The notes: generated from the sequence alone by a model not told the origin. A DNA stretch of 64,000 nucleotides from Membranipora membranacea (GCA_914767715.1 OU612071.1:13189493-13253492); one strand, 5' to 3'. Counted from the first letter of the stretch, positions 1-13,349 are shown. Program-made: numbers and translations.

Positions 1-244
1 CATCAGGTACTCAAACTCAGCTAAAAGAGAATACCACATAGCAGTTTCCTGCTCCTGTTATTATTTAGCCTGTGCTCTATAGTTATCACAGCAAAGTCTT
101 GGAACCTCCCCTAAACTGAAGTGTTACCCAGCTTAGAGTCAGCAACTACTTTGAGTTTTGCATCGCGTAATACACAAAGCTGATGCTGCCCAGCACATTA
201 TTTGCTACCCATTAATGCATTGCTGCGAAACCTTGGTTGCCCTT

Positions 245-616
245 TAAGTATATGATAAACATGATAATTTTCACATATTAGGATATAAGAATAAAATTTT
301 CACAACCACCATTGTTTTAAAATCTCGCGCAAGCACAATACAATTTATCACTGTGAACTACATGTTTGTGACAGGACAGTAAATTTTCATTAATTAGGAC
401 TTATTGAGACAGAGACATCATTTTCCTTTTCAAAATTACTCTCTGCTCAGATAAGTATTATGATGTCAATTTTAGAGCACTGTTACATACTGTACACTGT
501 TACCAATGACACAAGGGAGAAAGACATGAATATTTGGTACTTCTAGGCCATTCTGGAGAAAATTGAAATGAATTTATAAATAAAAGCAATTTCAGTAATA
601 TTCACATCACTAATAC
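245..616. repeat. Left copy of a 63.4-kb-spaced direct duplication
   Basis: This block matches 63629-64000 base for base in length, with no net indel and only about 15-20 differences by eye (roughly 95% identity). Both copies are in the same orientation, exactly 63,384 bp apart. The right copy runs into the window end, so the true length is unknown. It lies 3' (in minus-strand sense) of the broken exon at 1023-1344. The right copy lies upstream of the terminal exons of a minus-strand gene. It could be a segmental duplication of a gene segment or a recently dispersed repeat; two copies cannot decide. Confidence 0.85.
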
Positions 617-1022
617 ATGATGTTAACGTTAAGATATTGTCACAAGGTGTCATATATTTGATACCAGCATTATCAGAGTATTTGGTTATTCTCTTCCATT
701 CCAAATCAAATTGATATCAGTATGAGAAGATAAGTAATTTAAACAATATGAAAAGATGAATGAATATTGAATATCGTATTGTAAAAATCAATATAAGCGA
801 TATTAACATTTTGATATGTTCAGTTGTAATAGTATAAGTATTATTAAATCAATCAAATTAGACAAAGATAAATTGGTTAAATCGAAAAACAAGAGCTAGC
901 GTATGCTCAATTGTAAAATTGACAATATAAAAAGAAATATCATATTCTTTCAAGACCTTGAGTAACATCGATATTTAAACGGATTCACTGCAGTAAGTTC
1001 TGACGCGTATTTCAATACTTAC

Positions 1023-1344
1023 CTCATTCCAATTTGCATGCACTTCGACATCTGGTCTTAAACCAGTGTCCTTAACACATCTGCACATCGTTACTGCATG
1101 CTGTGATTTTAATGTCAATGTGGGGCGGCAAAGCAGTGTCAACAAGTCTATAAAACATTACCATTGAGATAAAAATAGAATCGACTGTTGTCCCTGATGG
1201 TTGAACAGCGAAAGTAGTGGACAGTTTATTTCCATACCATAGTCCAGAACATGTACCATAATTAAAATCTGTTGATATAGCAATATTTGTTTTCAGTGGA
1301 TGGTCCAACAGATCAATCCATTTCTTAATGTCATCACCAACCAT
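1023..1344 (-). pseudogene. Minus-strand exon of an unrecognised extracellular-type protein, frameshifted
   Basis: On the minus strand a 90-codon frame runs from 1344 to a TAA at 1074-1072. It has protein-like composition (a Gly-Thr-Cys-Ser-Gly-Leu-Trp-Tyr motif, then Ile-Thr-Ala-Cys-Ser). The next frame is open from 1157 to 1023. It continues with Cys-Arg-Cys-Val-Lys-Asp-Thr-Gly and ends at Trp-Asn-Glu, exactly at a consensus donor GAG|GTAAGT (GTAAGT at 1022-1017). The simplest reading is one exon with a one-base shift near 1080-1095, where GATGTG is repeated around CA. No acceptor was fixed, so the 5' boundary (start codon at 1344) is provisional. Downstream exons would lie off the left end. 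The family is not recognised. A sequencing error would give the same picture. Confidence 0.45.
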
Positions 1345-1534
1345 AGTTTAGTGTAAGCATAAATATTATTATTAGTTTCCATGAATGGGGGGTTCTTCTC
1401 ATTCACAGCACCAGGTAGATTAATACCCTAAAGAATATCATGCCATGGTGAATTGTGTCATCGTTGGTTGTATCGGTGCTGCCAATTCAGTCACCGGTTC
1501 AAGCCCATCAATAATGCTAATGAGACAGATTAAA

Positions 1535-2629
1535 GTGATATATCGCCTTTCAGTTTCTCAGGCACTACTTGTCCCATCTCAAAAATTCCTTCACTGACAC
1601 GTTGCCAGTAGTATGACTTATGTTTAAAACCGCATGTTCTTAACATGATTTATTGTACATTAATTAAAATGCATTGAAAACGAATAGGCACCAATGGGCA
1701 AAATGATACAGTAAATTATGTTACGCAAAACGCGTGATGAAAATCTAAGCAGTATTACATGCAAAGCACATTGTGTACAACAATGGATCAACTTTTTTAG
1801 GTGATTGTTTAGCATGGAAAGAGAAATTTTTATGCTCATAACTTCTCTACTACTGAATTTATCATCAGCGCCACAATCAAAACCTCGGAAATACTCTCTA
1901 GTTTAATGGAAGCTAGTGTGTATAACATGTTGATTAACCTATTTTCTGTTTTCGGCTGGAAAAGAGTGCAAGTTTTGGACCAAATAAAGCTGGTTTAGCC
2001 ACAAAAAATCCAAACATCTCAAGATTTAAAGCCATAATCAACAATCGTTTCGATAAAACCTAGACAATCTCCTGTTGTTCATCATCCTGACAACAAATTT
2101 GACCGACATCTTTCTGATTTTCTGATTTTTGGCTGGAAAATTTTGACTTAAATTAGTTAAAATTTGAGTTATTATCTGTTACAGTTGTGACAACCAGAAT
2201 CTGTAAGCTTGCAAGATTATTGATTGAAGTGACAGTTCAAGACCAAAATGTTATATTGATTTGGAAATTTTAGTTTCTGCATTATTGGGGTCGCATATAA
2301 TGAGGGGTCAGAAATGGCCCTATTACCATTGCAAAAATCTATTTCAAGTCTCGAAGACAGGAGGCCTAAAATCATAAAGTTTCACCAAAATGTCACTCCT
2401 CCAGTTAGTGCCATGCCTCCTCTTTATGTTGAAAGCATAAACTAATCAAATACCTCAAAAACAACTCACAGAGGGCACAATTTAAAGAGGGCACTTTTCT
2501 TTCCCAAAATGAGCTTCCAGAGGTCACTGCGACTCAACGTCAAATATTTGGGAGGTTTCAACTGTGAAAATAAGTATTAGACATGATCACCAATACAATA
2601 TTAAAAAGTTTTAAAAAGCGATATATCAC
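1535..2629. mobile_element. DNA-transposon-like element with GTGATATATCGC termini
   Basis: The left end has GTGATATATCGCC and the right end GCGATATATCAC, a 12-13 bp terminal inverted repeat. The body is homologous to 9999-10700, sharing long stretches such as the segments near 2285-2340 and 10355-10410. This copy has about 325 bp (1606-1930) absent from the second copy. No transposase frame is visible, so it is a non-autonomous or decayed element. Target duplications are unclear. Confidence 0.6.
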
Positions 2630-5560
2630 ACTAAAGGGAGGTTAAAAGGATATAATTTGGAAATACAAGAAAAGCATTTGTTGCATGCCCAAAAGTTCGA
2701 GTGACAGTTATGTTGAAAGCTATGCTGTTAATGGATGACAGACTAATAAATGATTTTATAGGATATAATAAGGAAATGCATGGAAATAATAAGCAGTTTT
2801 ACAGAGCCAAAAATATGGAATGTAATATTAAGTCCAAAGCTACGATGTCAATGGCGAAGATATGAATTGATAAATTTGTGTCTTCATTGTAGTAAGTCAG
2901 TGCAGGAGTTTTTTTCTCCTGGACGGTTTGTGTATTCTACCTGACCTTCGTGTGTTGCAGTGGTATCATCATAGCCTGGTGGTTTCAAATCGGCTTTTGG
3001 AAATGATCTTTTTCAATGATTCAAATACTCATAGTTTTACTAGTGATTAGGAATTTATTGTGCATAATAATGTGAGGTATATACGTAGATTTAAAAACAT
3101 TATAGATAGGTCATTGTGTGCCCCTGTCTATCCAATAATATGATAGCTACTTTAGCCTCAGAACCAGGAATTTTAGCAATTTAGACCATAAGTCTGGGTG
3201 TCACATGACTGTTAGTAAAACGACCTTCCAGCCAATCATGTTCTTACAACATTGTGATTTACTCAGTATAGCCTTCTCTCATTGGACACTTTCTGATAAG
3301 GTTAACATCATTGAAGGTAAAGTTGAGTTAAGTGATGGACATGTCTTATTAATTGTTGCACTACTACATGTACTTTCCTTCAGTAACTACTTTCTACATA
3401 CATTCTTTTAATTCATAGAAAACTAGAGTTGCCTCTACTTTGTGTGGAGTGTAAACAGGGTCCAAATGGTTGTTATATCTGAAACCAGGGGCTTTAGAAT
3501 AACTGATACAACTAAACTCAATACAATTGATAGAACAAGCTCACCTCAAATCACTGTTACAAATGTCTGACTTGCTCAAGCAAGACCTTCTCAGTACAGA
3601 GCTATCGGTGGATTGTCCTCTCTACTAGCTGCCGGTCTTTTGGCTGACTCTACAAGTAATATAATCCTCTTATGAGTAATCTGGCTGTCCTCATGAGTAT
3701 ACATGTTGTACAGTAATCAGTCATAAGAAGAGTCCCTTTCCCAATCTTGCCTTCTTCATTTTCCTTTTGTTTTTAGGTTTTTATAGTTTTTTTTTTGTAG
3801 TTTTTTGTGTTTTTTGTTTGGATCCATAATAAATAATAATAATATATATATGTAGTTGATACAAAGGTATAATGCGATACCTCAGTACGAAATATAATAG
3901 TATAGTCTGCACTCTCTGTTTGCCGCTATGTGACTGACTGGTTTCTGGCTGAGACATGTTATTGTTGGGCTCTCGGTGCACACGCAGACATGTAACAAAT
4001 GGTTTCGATGCATTTATTGGCAAGAGAGCAACCCATCTCCCCTCCCCTGGAAAAGAATAGCAGTTTATGATGTATAACACCAAATTGATGATGAGTTGTC
4101 CTCTCACCTGTCATGAGAAGACAACTCTTGATAATACCACATATTTGGTATATATTGCGGTATATATTGTGGTATTTGACATACCAGCTGGGATTATGGG
4201 GCATATCCACATCCCTCATCCCAAGAGAAAATAACAGGGAGTACCTTGGCCAAAAAGATAATGCATCAGGCTTGGATAAATCAAGACGACAAACTATTTC
4301 AAAGGAAAACTAACTTTGTTTATTTCAGTGCAACATGGTACAGGAAATATATATTTTAGCAAACTCTTCTGCTTTTAAGGGCGATGAACTTTTTCTTAGC
4401 CCTCTGAAAATTAAATAATGCTCTCTCAGGGCTTTAAATGTTTATTAGCATGGAATTGTCCAGATAAGTTTCAGCCAGACAGTTTCTCAGTGCTACTCTC
4501 CCACAGGTTTTTTATGTTGCGATATTGGTTATCATTATATATGTGGTACAGCCTGATCGTTCCATCTCTCGGGCCCATGTTAACGAGTCTGCTCACTGTG
4601 CTAATGATAGCCTCCCACTCTGATTGAAGCATTGTCCTCTATATATCAAAACACCCGAAGAGAAATAAAGTTTAGAACATTTGTTCACCAAGATACACCT
4701 AACAAGCTAAATGTAGCGATTCTTACAATAAAGTAGGACCTCGATGTTTGAGCAGCAACACACATCGTAGATATCCAGGGTATTATTGTTGGATTAACAT
4801 TTGGCTTTAAGACATTAATATATAAAATGCAGCGAACGGAAATAAGGATCTGTTTATAGTTATTTATACCAACCTCCGACTGAGCCTGTCTATAGCTATC
4901 ATTATCCTCATACCCACGGGGCCACTACCACTGCAAATTGTGGCTGTCCCTTCAACCCCATTGTTTTTTTTATCTGGGAATCTGTGGCACATATTGCGAG
5001 CCACCTCATCTAGGTAGGGCATATGGACCTGAAATAATCATAAGATGCAATCTTGTCATATGACTACGCAATGGCTATTCTTTTGTTAATTTGAAGAACC
5101 TGACCTGACTAGTTCTCTCCTTTGCTCTAGCAGGATGATCTGCCACACTCAATGAGTGTGTACAGACCAATAGTAGGTCAGTTATTGTTCTTAACTTCAT
5201 GAATCTCTGATAGATCGCAGAACATGCTACTTGTTGGTCTGTTGAGAACTTAATTCATAACATCAATCAGTCAAGAACATATATACTATATATAGAACTA
5301 TATTTACAATTAAGGTTGTTATCAATAAGCTGGTATTGAATAAGTAGAACTTCAGCAGTTACAACTTACCAGTGAAATCTTCTTTCACCATGCTATATTG
5401 AATATTAGTCATCATATATTACTTTGGAGTTGCCCCACCATACATAAATGAAAGCAACTCCCATTTTTACATGTAGTTGGAATACAAAGGTATTTGTCTG
5501 ATTTACAATCTTCGTCTTCCCACGGTGAGGTCACAATATGGTGCGAGGTACATTTGAACT
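2630..5560. other. Gene-less stretch
   Basis: No splice-flanked or family-like coding frame was found. Short open frames (for example 3205-3411) have chance length for AT-rich DNA. There is a T-rich run with an AAT/AT-rich microsatellite at about 3776-3852, and a TATATTG-type direct repeat near 4145-4180. Confidence 0.5.
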
Positions 5561-5564
5561 TTTA

Positions 5565-5735
5565 AATATTTTATAGTGTCATTCACCCAAACACTGATTA
5601 CTGGAAGCCACAAACTATAAATCTTTAGGTATGAAAAACAAGCCTTGTCATATTTTGTGCACAGAGCCACATCAATAGCTCAAGTTACACAACATTCTGA
5701 ATAATTTATGCACTGATGATATGGTGCACAATATT
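5565..5735 (+). repeat. Dispersed repeat family A, copy 1
   Basis: The segment starting at a GTGTCATTCACC motif, through the ATAAATCTT motif to GATGATATGGTGCAC, recurs at 6610-7075 (interrupted) and 7788-7990. No protein coding was seen. It serves as the uninterrupted reference for the MITE insertion at 6652. Confidence 0.7.
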
Positions 5736-6609
5736 ATTGTTGTACTGTTGGCACAGTTGTACTTTTGTTGAATGGGATAACAGCTGATACTACTGGCATG
5801 GAAGGTTTCTTATTAAATCTGAGCATGAGCTCATTGAATGTCAGATGTGATTTATTAAAATGGTGGAGTGGAACTGATTATTGGCATATCAACCTGGCTT
5901 AGCATCAATCATCAATCAGCTGACATTAATTCTATAATAGCCTACATCAGTCTTGCAATATGCTATCAGATACCGACAAAACAAGTCTAGAGAGAATCCA
6001 GCGCGCTGCTACTCTGATTACGCTGTACTTCTCTTTGAACATAGGCTTGACAACCTAGCACTGCCAAAAATCTTAACTTAACTGCACACATCTTGCAGCC
6101 AATACGGCACACAAATCGCCAATGGCGATCCCAAACCCCATTAAACTCCTGTATTAAAGTAAATACATACATAATCTTTGCTCACGATCGAAAGATAGAT
6201 AAACACTGCCAATCTAAGTGTAGAACCACCAAGAGACAAAAAACCTTTAAATATGCAAATTTTCAAATCATGCAGCTCATTTTATTTTGTTTCTCCAATT
6301 GTGTGCCGTACGTTCGACGCTATCAACCTATTATAGGGAGAATATGAGGAATAGGCACTAAAAAAACTTCAACTTCAGTCAGGGATTCTAGTCAGCATTT
6401 GGCCATTGTAGTCCTCTTGAAAGATGCCATCCGGTTTTAATTTTGTAATGTAGATTTTAAAACAGATAAAATTTTGATAGCGAGCATTTCAAACCCTTAA
6501 TGTTAGCAACCAAGACATCTATGGCCAAAGTTGCACTAAGGTATTTGTTTGATCTAAATTATTTGTCTTCTCACGGAGAAGTCGCAAGGTGGTGCAAGAT
6601 GCATTTGAA

Positions 6610-7075
6610 GTCTTGAAGATTTTATGGTATCATTTACTCAAACACTGTTTACAGGGCCGTAGATAAGAAAAGTTTATATGGGAGGCAAAACTCCGAGGCA
6701 ATCCAAATCATCACCAGGAGGGGTGCTGTTAGTTCCTCCCCAAGCAATTTAAGGCGTTTAATTAGCAAATGCAAATCCCAGAGAGCTGATTCTGACATGG
6801 ATTATTTAACTATAGTGTTTTAGGCTACTCTATTTAGCTTTCTCCTATTTAGCTCCTAGAACTACGGACCTGGTTTACTTTGGAGCCACAACTATCACTC
6901 TTTAGGCATGGAAGACAAGCCTCTACATAATTTTCCCCCAGAGATCTCAGAGTTTTCAGCCAGACAAGGTCACCACATCAATGGCTAAAGCTACACAATG
7001 ACTTTGAATAATTCAGGCACTTATGATATGATGGGCTGTTTGTGACAAGCATTAATTTTTTAAGAAAAAAACATA
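6610..7075 (+). repeat. Dispersed repeat family A, copy 2, interrupted by a MITE
   Basis: This is the same family as 5565-5735. After AACACTGTTTA the copy is split by a 221-bp element (6652-6872) and resumes at GTTTACTTTGGAGCCAC. The unbroken copies read AACACTGATTACTGGAAGCCAC. This gives an empty-site comparison that confirms the insertion. Confidence 0.75.
6652..6872 (-). mobile_element. CAGG-family MITE, copy 1 (5-bp TSD GTTTA)
   Basis: The element starts CAGGGCCGTAG and ends ACTACGGACCTG, giving inverted termini. GTTTA flanks both sides (6647-6651 and 6873-6877). It is one of about ten related ~180-240 bp copies in this window. No coding capacity. Confidence 0.8.
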
Positions 7076-7183
7076 ATATTGGTTACTCTGGGTTTTTCAA
7101 TGGCATAATAACATACTGTATCATGTAGGATGTATTTTATTAAAAACTGATAAAGATCTTATCTCTCATCACATGCCACATCC

Positions 7184-7385
7184 TCAAGCATTGGAAGCCA
7201 ATTGCGTTGCCTTAGTCGTTATATCTGTGACGGGTTGCTCTCTGTTTGCAGGCAGGTCAGTCAGAGCACACCTCGGGGCCATCAAAACCCCTGTAGTCGA
7301 TGGACCACAGAGGGATTTGAACCCACGACCTTCAACATTTGCAAGGTATAGCATTCTTACCAACTGAGCCACTTCCTACTCCATG
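7184..7385 (-). repeat. tRNA-derived SINE, family 1
   Basis: On the minus strand it reads GTGGCTCAGTTGGTAAGA (A-box-like), then GGGTTCAAATCC (B box). A non-tRNA body with GAGGTGTGCTCTGAC and a CAAACAGAGAGCAA motif follows. The same head and body recur at 17930-18150 and 36957-37120. It is therefore a pol III SINE, not a tRNA gene. Confidence 0.8.
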
Positions 7386-7787
7386 TTTGCATACATGACA
7401 GATCGTGAACAAGCATACGGCTATTATAATTACGGCACATTTCTCAACAACTCTGCAATGGACCACTTATGAAACTTGTCATGAGCAGCTAGCCAGATTT
7501 CTTCGAGGGCTGTCACCCGGACATAAATTAACACATAGCGTTCAATATGTCAGGTCCAAAAACTTACATAGAGTAATAAATTAAAACTTCTCAAAATATA
7601 GCCACATTTTGTATATTACACCTGATCAGTGGATTCATTTCAATGATTTTCAGCCTTTCATGTGGTCAACCCACACACTTTTGCCAAAATCGCAATATGA
7701 TGTTTCTTTGATTTTAAATATTTGTTCGTCACTGCGTATGTGATATTGGATAAGGTCGCACAAAGTTCGCTCAATGTTTCATATATT

Positions 7788-7990
7788 ATTTGATAGTGTC
7801 ATTCACCTAAGCACTGATTACTTGAAAGCCACGAACTATAAATCTTCTGGTATGAAAAACAAGCCCTGTCAAATTTTTCGCACCGAGCTATCAGAGTCTA
7901 TAACAAAGCCACATCAATGGCACGGAAACACATTGGTTTTGAATAATTTATGCATTGATGATATGGTGCACTGTATATGACAAGCAAACA
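7788..7990 (+). repeat. Dispersed repeat family A, copy 3
   Basis: Homologous to 5565-5735 over most of its length and uninterrupted. It includes the ATAAATCTT and GATGATATGGTGCAC motifs. Confidence 0.7.
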
Positions 7991-8603
7991 GATTTTGAGA
8001 AAAACTCATACTGCCAGAATAGCACTAACAAATACAGATTGACTTGGCAACAGAAAAGTCCCAGTGAATTAAATGCGATTTTTTCCCCAGATTAGGGCTG
8101 AGCATTGCAATAGATATTTTTTCCCCTTGGCATTACATTTTGAATCGAAATCAAATTGGGACTTATTCCCAATTTTTTTGGTTATTAAAGTTGACGTCCG
8201 AAAGTATATAAGCATTGTTGAATGAATTTTGAGTGACTTCCACAGTGTGAGCAGAATAAGATTTCGGTATTGGCGCAGCCCTAAAATCAGGTAAAGTCAA
8301 AAATTAGTTTAAAATATGTTTTCCATACTTTGTCCATAATTAAAAAAAGTCACCTTCAAGTGTAAGTGGCTGGGAAGATTTGGTCAGGACTGGAAATAAT
8401 TGGAAGAAAAAAATCATTTATGTTGACCATTTGCAATGATAGCACATTTAATTCACTGTGGTGGGTATGATCCAGTTGCCAGCTTCCGCTAAATGATAGA
8501 GACAGATAAGTTTTGGTACACAAAATCTTCAAGATATGTCAGGTGCAATGTATGGTGCTGTCAACCTATTCGGTAAAAATAGATAAAATAACGGTGTGAT
8601 AAC

Positions 8604-8686
8604 CATGTCTTGACTGTCTTGACAAGCTTTGTTCAGTGTTCGGTGTCCCCCCCCCCCACCCACCTAACAAAGCTTGTCAAGACATG
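8604..8686. repeat. 19-bp perfect inverted repeat with a poly-C loop
   Basis: Arm TGTCTTGACAAGCTTTGTT (8615-8633) is the exact reverse complement of 8666-8684. The 32-bp loop contains a run of eleven C. It may be a foldback fragment or a slippage-prone hairpin. No gene is attached to it. Confidence 0.8.
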
Positions 8687-8699
8687 CTAAGTCTGCTGG

Positions 8700-9990
8700 T
8701 GCCGACATAGGTGTAGATTTTGGCAATTCACCAAGTAATACATACATTATATTGTCTATTGCTGAATATTTCTATCTGTATGTACTGAATTATAGTATGG
8801 TATTTTTAAGATTGACATTAAAAATCACATGTGTTGGCTCTGACGAAGTTTTTTTTTTTTTGTACATCCGGTTCAATTTCAGACAAAAAGGCTATGAGGA
8901 TCGTCTAATTTTGTCTTGTCTTGTCGTATGAGAGGACTGTGATAGAATGCGGAATAAACCAGTCAGAATCAGGCGATATATGGCATCCATCGTATTCAGA
9001 GGCCCCGGACAAATTTGATTTTGCATATATTGGTAGTCAATCTGTCAGAAAGTTTTATAAAGTCAGCCAGATCCATCACCATAATGCAAAGTCGTGTTTT
9101 AAGGTTTTGATATGTATCTGTTTTGGGTGTTTTCTCCCTGATTATTGGGTAATTTGGGCGGTCAAAAATAAAATTAATACTTTTAATCCGATATCGCACC
9201 CCGTTAAGGACAGGATGACTCGTCAGCGATGTTTATACGGTTTAATCCGATCTTAGAGCTGCTGTAACACAACCATGTTTGAGCTATTGGGATTAAATCC
9301 TGCTGCGGCCCAATGTGACCTGACCTGTCTGTTAATTGCGAGAAACTTGGTGTTAAATATAGCATCTCTGAAGGCATCTTTGTTTATCAGTTGTTGAACT
9401 TGGAAAGAACCCTTACTAGCAAATGGGGATGTTTGAATATTTATGATTATAAAAATAAACATTATAACCTTAAGCCAAGGGAATGAGTAGTGAATGGTTA
9501 TAATCTGAAAATTATGTAAAATGTGACCGCAAATGAGATACGTCGCAAGGTTTTGCACCTCAGATCGCTTTTACACAGGCTACTTGGAGGCGAAGTAATA
9601 GTACTTTCATATTCAGGTAAATGATACTGAACAGATGAAATGAACCCACTAAGTGTGTAGCATATAAATGAGAGAGACGGGACACAGCTTATATGGCTGG
9701 AAAATGGCAGTTACAAAAACAAGCTAGCTGAATAATTGAATACATTGCTTTCATGTGTTTGTGGTTGATATTTTGGTTTATCGCAATGGGAAAACACAGA
9801 AGGATTTTCAACTGGCTGCAAAAAAACTTCTACATATGGTGTTACATAGGAAGTTTTTTTAATCAAATGGCTAAAAATGCTCAAAAAATCAAATAACCTT
9901 GCCGAATTCTGATTTTCTCAGTGATAAAGTCAGTGGTACAAGAACTAGTGATGGGACGAAGACGGCAAGTCCCGTAATTCATATTTAATT
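8700..9990. other. Gene-less stretch with one long chance-like frame
   Basis: A 111-codon plus frame at 8921-9256 and a 101-codon minus frame at 9253-9558 lie here. Neither shows a recognisable domain, splice sites or a signal peptide. They may be repeat relics. No other structure was seen. Confidence 0.4.
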
Positions 9991-9998
9991 TTTGTAAC

Positions 9999-10700
9999 GT
10001 GATATATCGCCTTTTCTGTTTTCCAGAAACTTCTCGTCCCATCTCAAAAACCCCTTTTCTGACACGTTGCTTAACCTATTTTCAGTTCTTTGGGTAGAGA
10101 GGTGTGCATGATTTGGACCAAATAAAGCTAGTGTAGCCACAAAAATCCAAATAAAAGCTCAAGATGTACAGCAATAATCAATAATCGATTCGATCAAAAT
10201 CTAGCCAATCTTCTGCTTATCTTCATGCTGACAACAAAATTGATTGACAGATTTCTGAATTTCTGAATTGTTGTGTGCAAATTTGATCCTGAATTAGTGA
10301 AAACTTGGGTTATTAAATGGAATAATAAATTGGAATTTTCTAGTCCCTGCATGATTGGGGTCGCATCTAATGAGGAGTCAGAAATGGCCCTTTTACTATT
10401 GCAAAAATCAATATTAAGACATGGAGAGAGGAGGCCTGAAAACGTAAAGTTTTATTAAAATGTCACTTCACCAGTAAATACCATGTCTCCTCAATATGGA
10501 GAAAGCATAAACTTATCAAATACATCAATTGTAAGGCGTAGAGTGATAATTTAAAAAGGGCCCTTTTTTCAACAAAATGAACTTTCAGATGTCACTGCGA
10601 CTTAACGTAAAATATTTGGAAGGGTCAACAGTGAAAATAACTATAACGATCACAAATACAATATTACAAAGTTTTAAAAAGCGCTATACCTCATTAAATG
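9999..10700. mobile_element. Second copy of the GTGATATATCGC-terminal element
   Basis: The left end GTGATATATCGCC matches the 1535 element exactly. The right end is degenerate (GCGCTATACCTC). The body is collinear with 1935-2629, but the 325-bp segment present in the other copy is missing. No coding frame. Confidence 0.6.
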
Positions 10701-12010
10701 ACATCATAGCATATGATGTCATGCACCAATCACATAATTTACTGTACTGTGGTGCAAGGCTTTGAATATATAACCAACACAGTGATCACATCCTTTATTT
10801 AGACTGATCATTGCCAATGATGAGTTTGCAGTAAAACCCCATCCGGTTTCAATTTTGTAGATTTTAAATTAGATAAAATCTTGATGGCTATTATTTTAAA
10901 CCCTGAATGGAATTGGAGCCAGCAAACCATTAATTGCATATGGTGGCTTAAGAAGGGTGGATTAATGATTAATGACAGTTCTCAAAAATGCTGAGCTTTC
11001 CTGCTATTTCTTTAATCTCTCACATTTTGCAAAGTAAAAATAAAATATAAATCCAATAAGATGATATATGTGATAGGCAGAGAACACTTTGTGCCTATGG
11101 GTCTTATGGGTATATTTAGCTTTCAAACCTAACCAAAGTGAGGGTGTTCCCTCCGGGCAGCCTCAATCAGTGAAAATATAATTTCTTTCTTGTTCTTGTT
11201 TTGTCACATCAAAGAAATTTCTGACTTAGACAGAAATATGTGGGGATGCTACGTGTAAGTTGCAGTGCACATTCTCCAGATGTTATTGATACTTTCAACT
11301 TGAGATTTATGTCTTTAAGGACTGTCAGATAATCAAGGATTTAGCTTATTGACAAAGTTTGAAAACCACATTTTGAATAAGAGGCAAAACAGCATGGTGT
11401 TACTCCTCGGAAATGAGCCCTGGACTCGTCTTAATTGAACCTATCTCCTTTGATTTTCGTTTTCACGCTGGCAAGGAATTTTAAGTTCAAGTTTGAGTTT
11501 AAGTATATCTACCTGTAATAGGCAATCTAAAGCCACATTCCTCAACAAACTCTGCGGATCTGAATGATTTTATTTGCTCATTTTTATAAATACAATAATG
11601 CTTGTTGAGGGACATCCTCTGGTTTTGATTAATGAACTTCTGACTTGGTTTCCTTTTAGGACCTCAATTTGGCTGAAGAGTAGTTTCATTACTTTAGCTG
11701 AAGCAACTAGTTTGTGCAGAATGTGTAAAGTATGTAAACAGGTATCTTTGATGAATCATATTCAAGCATAAATCAGGATTATCTTGTACATCAGTGAAAT
11801 ATTTGCTGCTCCCAAACCTATCATAAGTGTTTGGAAGCCGATTACATCACTTACATAGTACCACCGTGGGTTGGGAGTAAATTTAATAAAATTTGTTGTT
11901 TTTTTTCTCTACACTAGGTCTCATTCAACTGCCCTTTTTAACAGCCCATTAAGAGCAGGTGGCTTATGTGGGGTAGTGACAAAAAGGCGGAGAGGGATCT
12001 TTATTTTTTG
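10701..12010. other. Gene-less stretch
   Basis: No coding exon or structured repeat could be supported here. The short open frame at 11574-11771 is of chance length. Confidence 0.5.
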
Positions 12011-12019
12011 TGCAAGCGC

Positions 12020-12175
12020 ACAGTAAACCTCCTGTATTTATGGTCCTAATCCGAACAGACCTGGCTATGATAATATATGGATTACAGGAATGAATGACGG
12101 ACGGCGCAAGGAATTGAACCTGGATCTTAAGATCACAAGTCTTTACCCTTAACCATTAAGCCGTTTCTTAAAATC
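12020..12175 (-). repeat. tRNA-derived SINE, family 2
   Basis: On the minus strand an A-box-like GGCTTAATGGTTAAGGG precedes the B box GGTTCAATTCC. A body with TCATTCATTC and a CCAGGTC motif follows. The same family recurs at 57320-57470 (minus) and, more degenerate, 32055-32170 (plus). Confidence 0.7.
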
Positions 12176-13349
12176 ACTTCTCATCCAGTAACATTGAGGT
12201 TTTCTTCAACACTAAAGTTAATTTTAAAAGAGACTATCTATGCAGCAAATTTAGTTATAATGAGAAAGTGATCAAGCAAAAGAATCACTGTTCAGGCACT
12301 GTTCCAAGTGCACGGATATCAACACAGGTGTGTTATTCTAGGGTAGGCAGAGTGCTGGATGCTAGAATGCTGAATAGAGTGGCCTAAAAATGATATAGCT
12401 AAGATCTGGATCAGCTCATTTAGGACTTCCAGTTGCTATTTATATCATTAAAACACTTTTGAGGCGGGGACTGGGGACTCAGGAGGAGTTTGCAATACCC
12501 AACCTGGGGTCACCTCACACCCTTAATGATTTTTGCATCCCCTGCAATTTCTCCTTAACTCCGGCCCTACAACAGTTACTTTGTGTGTTATCATGGCTAT
12601 GCAATGATCAACAAAGAAACTTGCCAGTTCCCAGCCATGCGACCTTAACCCAAGCAGTGTTCAGACCGAGGGTAGTCCTAATTGCTTCCACTGTCACAAA
12701 TTCACTCACGCATTATATACAGTCGTACCTAAGCACTCACATCAATCTCCACAAAATAAATTATCTATTGAGACATTTTCTTGTATTTTCAAGATGTTGA
12801 CTGTACATTGAACATATATAACCTATCTGTTGCTTGGGAGTTTTTGATTTGTTGTCTTTCACCCACATAAAACATACAAACCCACACTCAGCAGAGCATT
12901 TACTGTTGTGGAGACGGTACACACAGAATAAGTCTATTGATCATAGCTAAGGTCATAGGTCACAGCTAATACCATAGGTAAGATTTCTAGAAATAATTTC
13001 TCTTTTTTTTCATTGTTTTAATGTGACTTGTCCGCAGTAGAGTTTTTCTGACTAGGATTCTGTAGCACATATAGCTCGAAAGGTTACCAACCTGGATGCA
13101 GGCTCTTGAATTCTTTGACAGAGTGATATCTCCAGAGCTGTGATTTGCAAAAGCATCTGTATAGCGTGTATATAGCACGCAACTGGATGCCCATATGTAA
13201 GAGTGTAGCGTATCACTTGAGTCTTGGTAGTGCCCTAAACTTTGCTCCAAAAGTTTTATAATATTTAAACTTAAGTTTTAATTTTTATTTTAAACCCTTC
13301 AGTCTTTCAGTTGGGTTAAATTTAAAGTTGTCATTTACAGGATTACAGG

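Noticed and set aside
8921-9256. 111-codon plus ORF
   Set aside because: No domain, signal peptide or splice evidence. A minus frame of 67 codons overlaps it, so coding is not supported.
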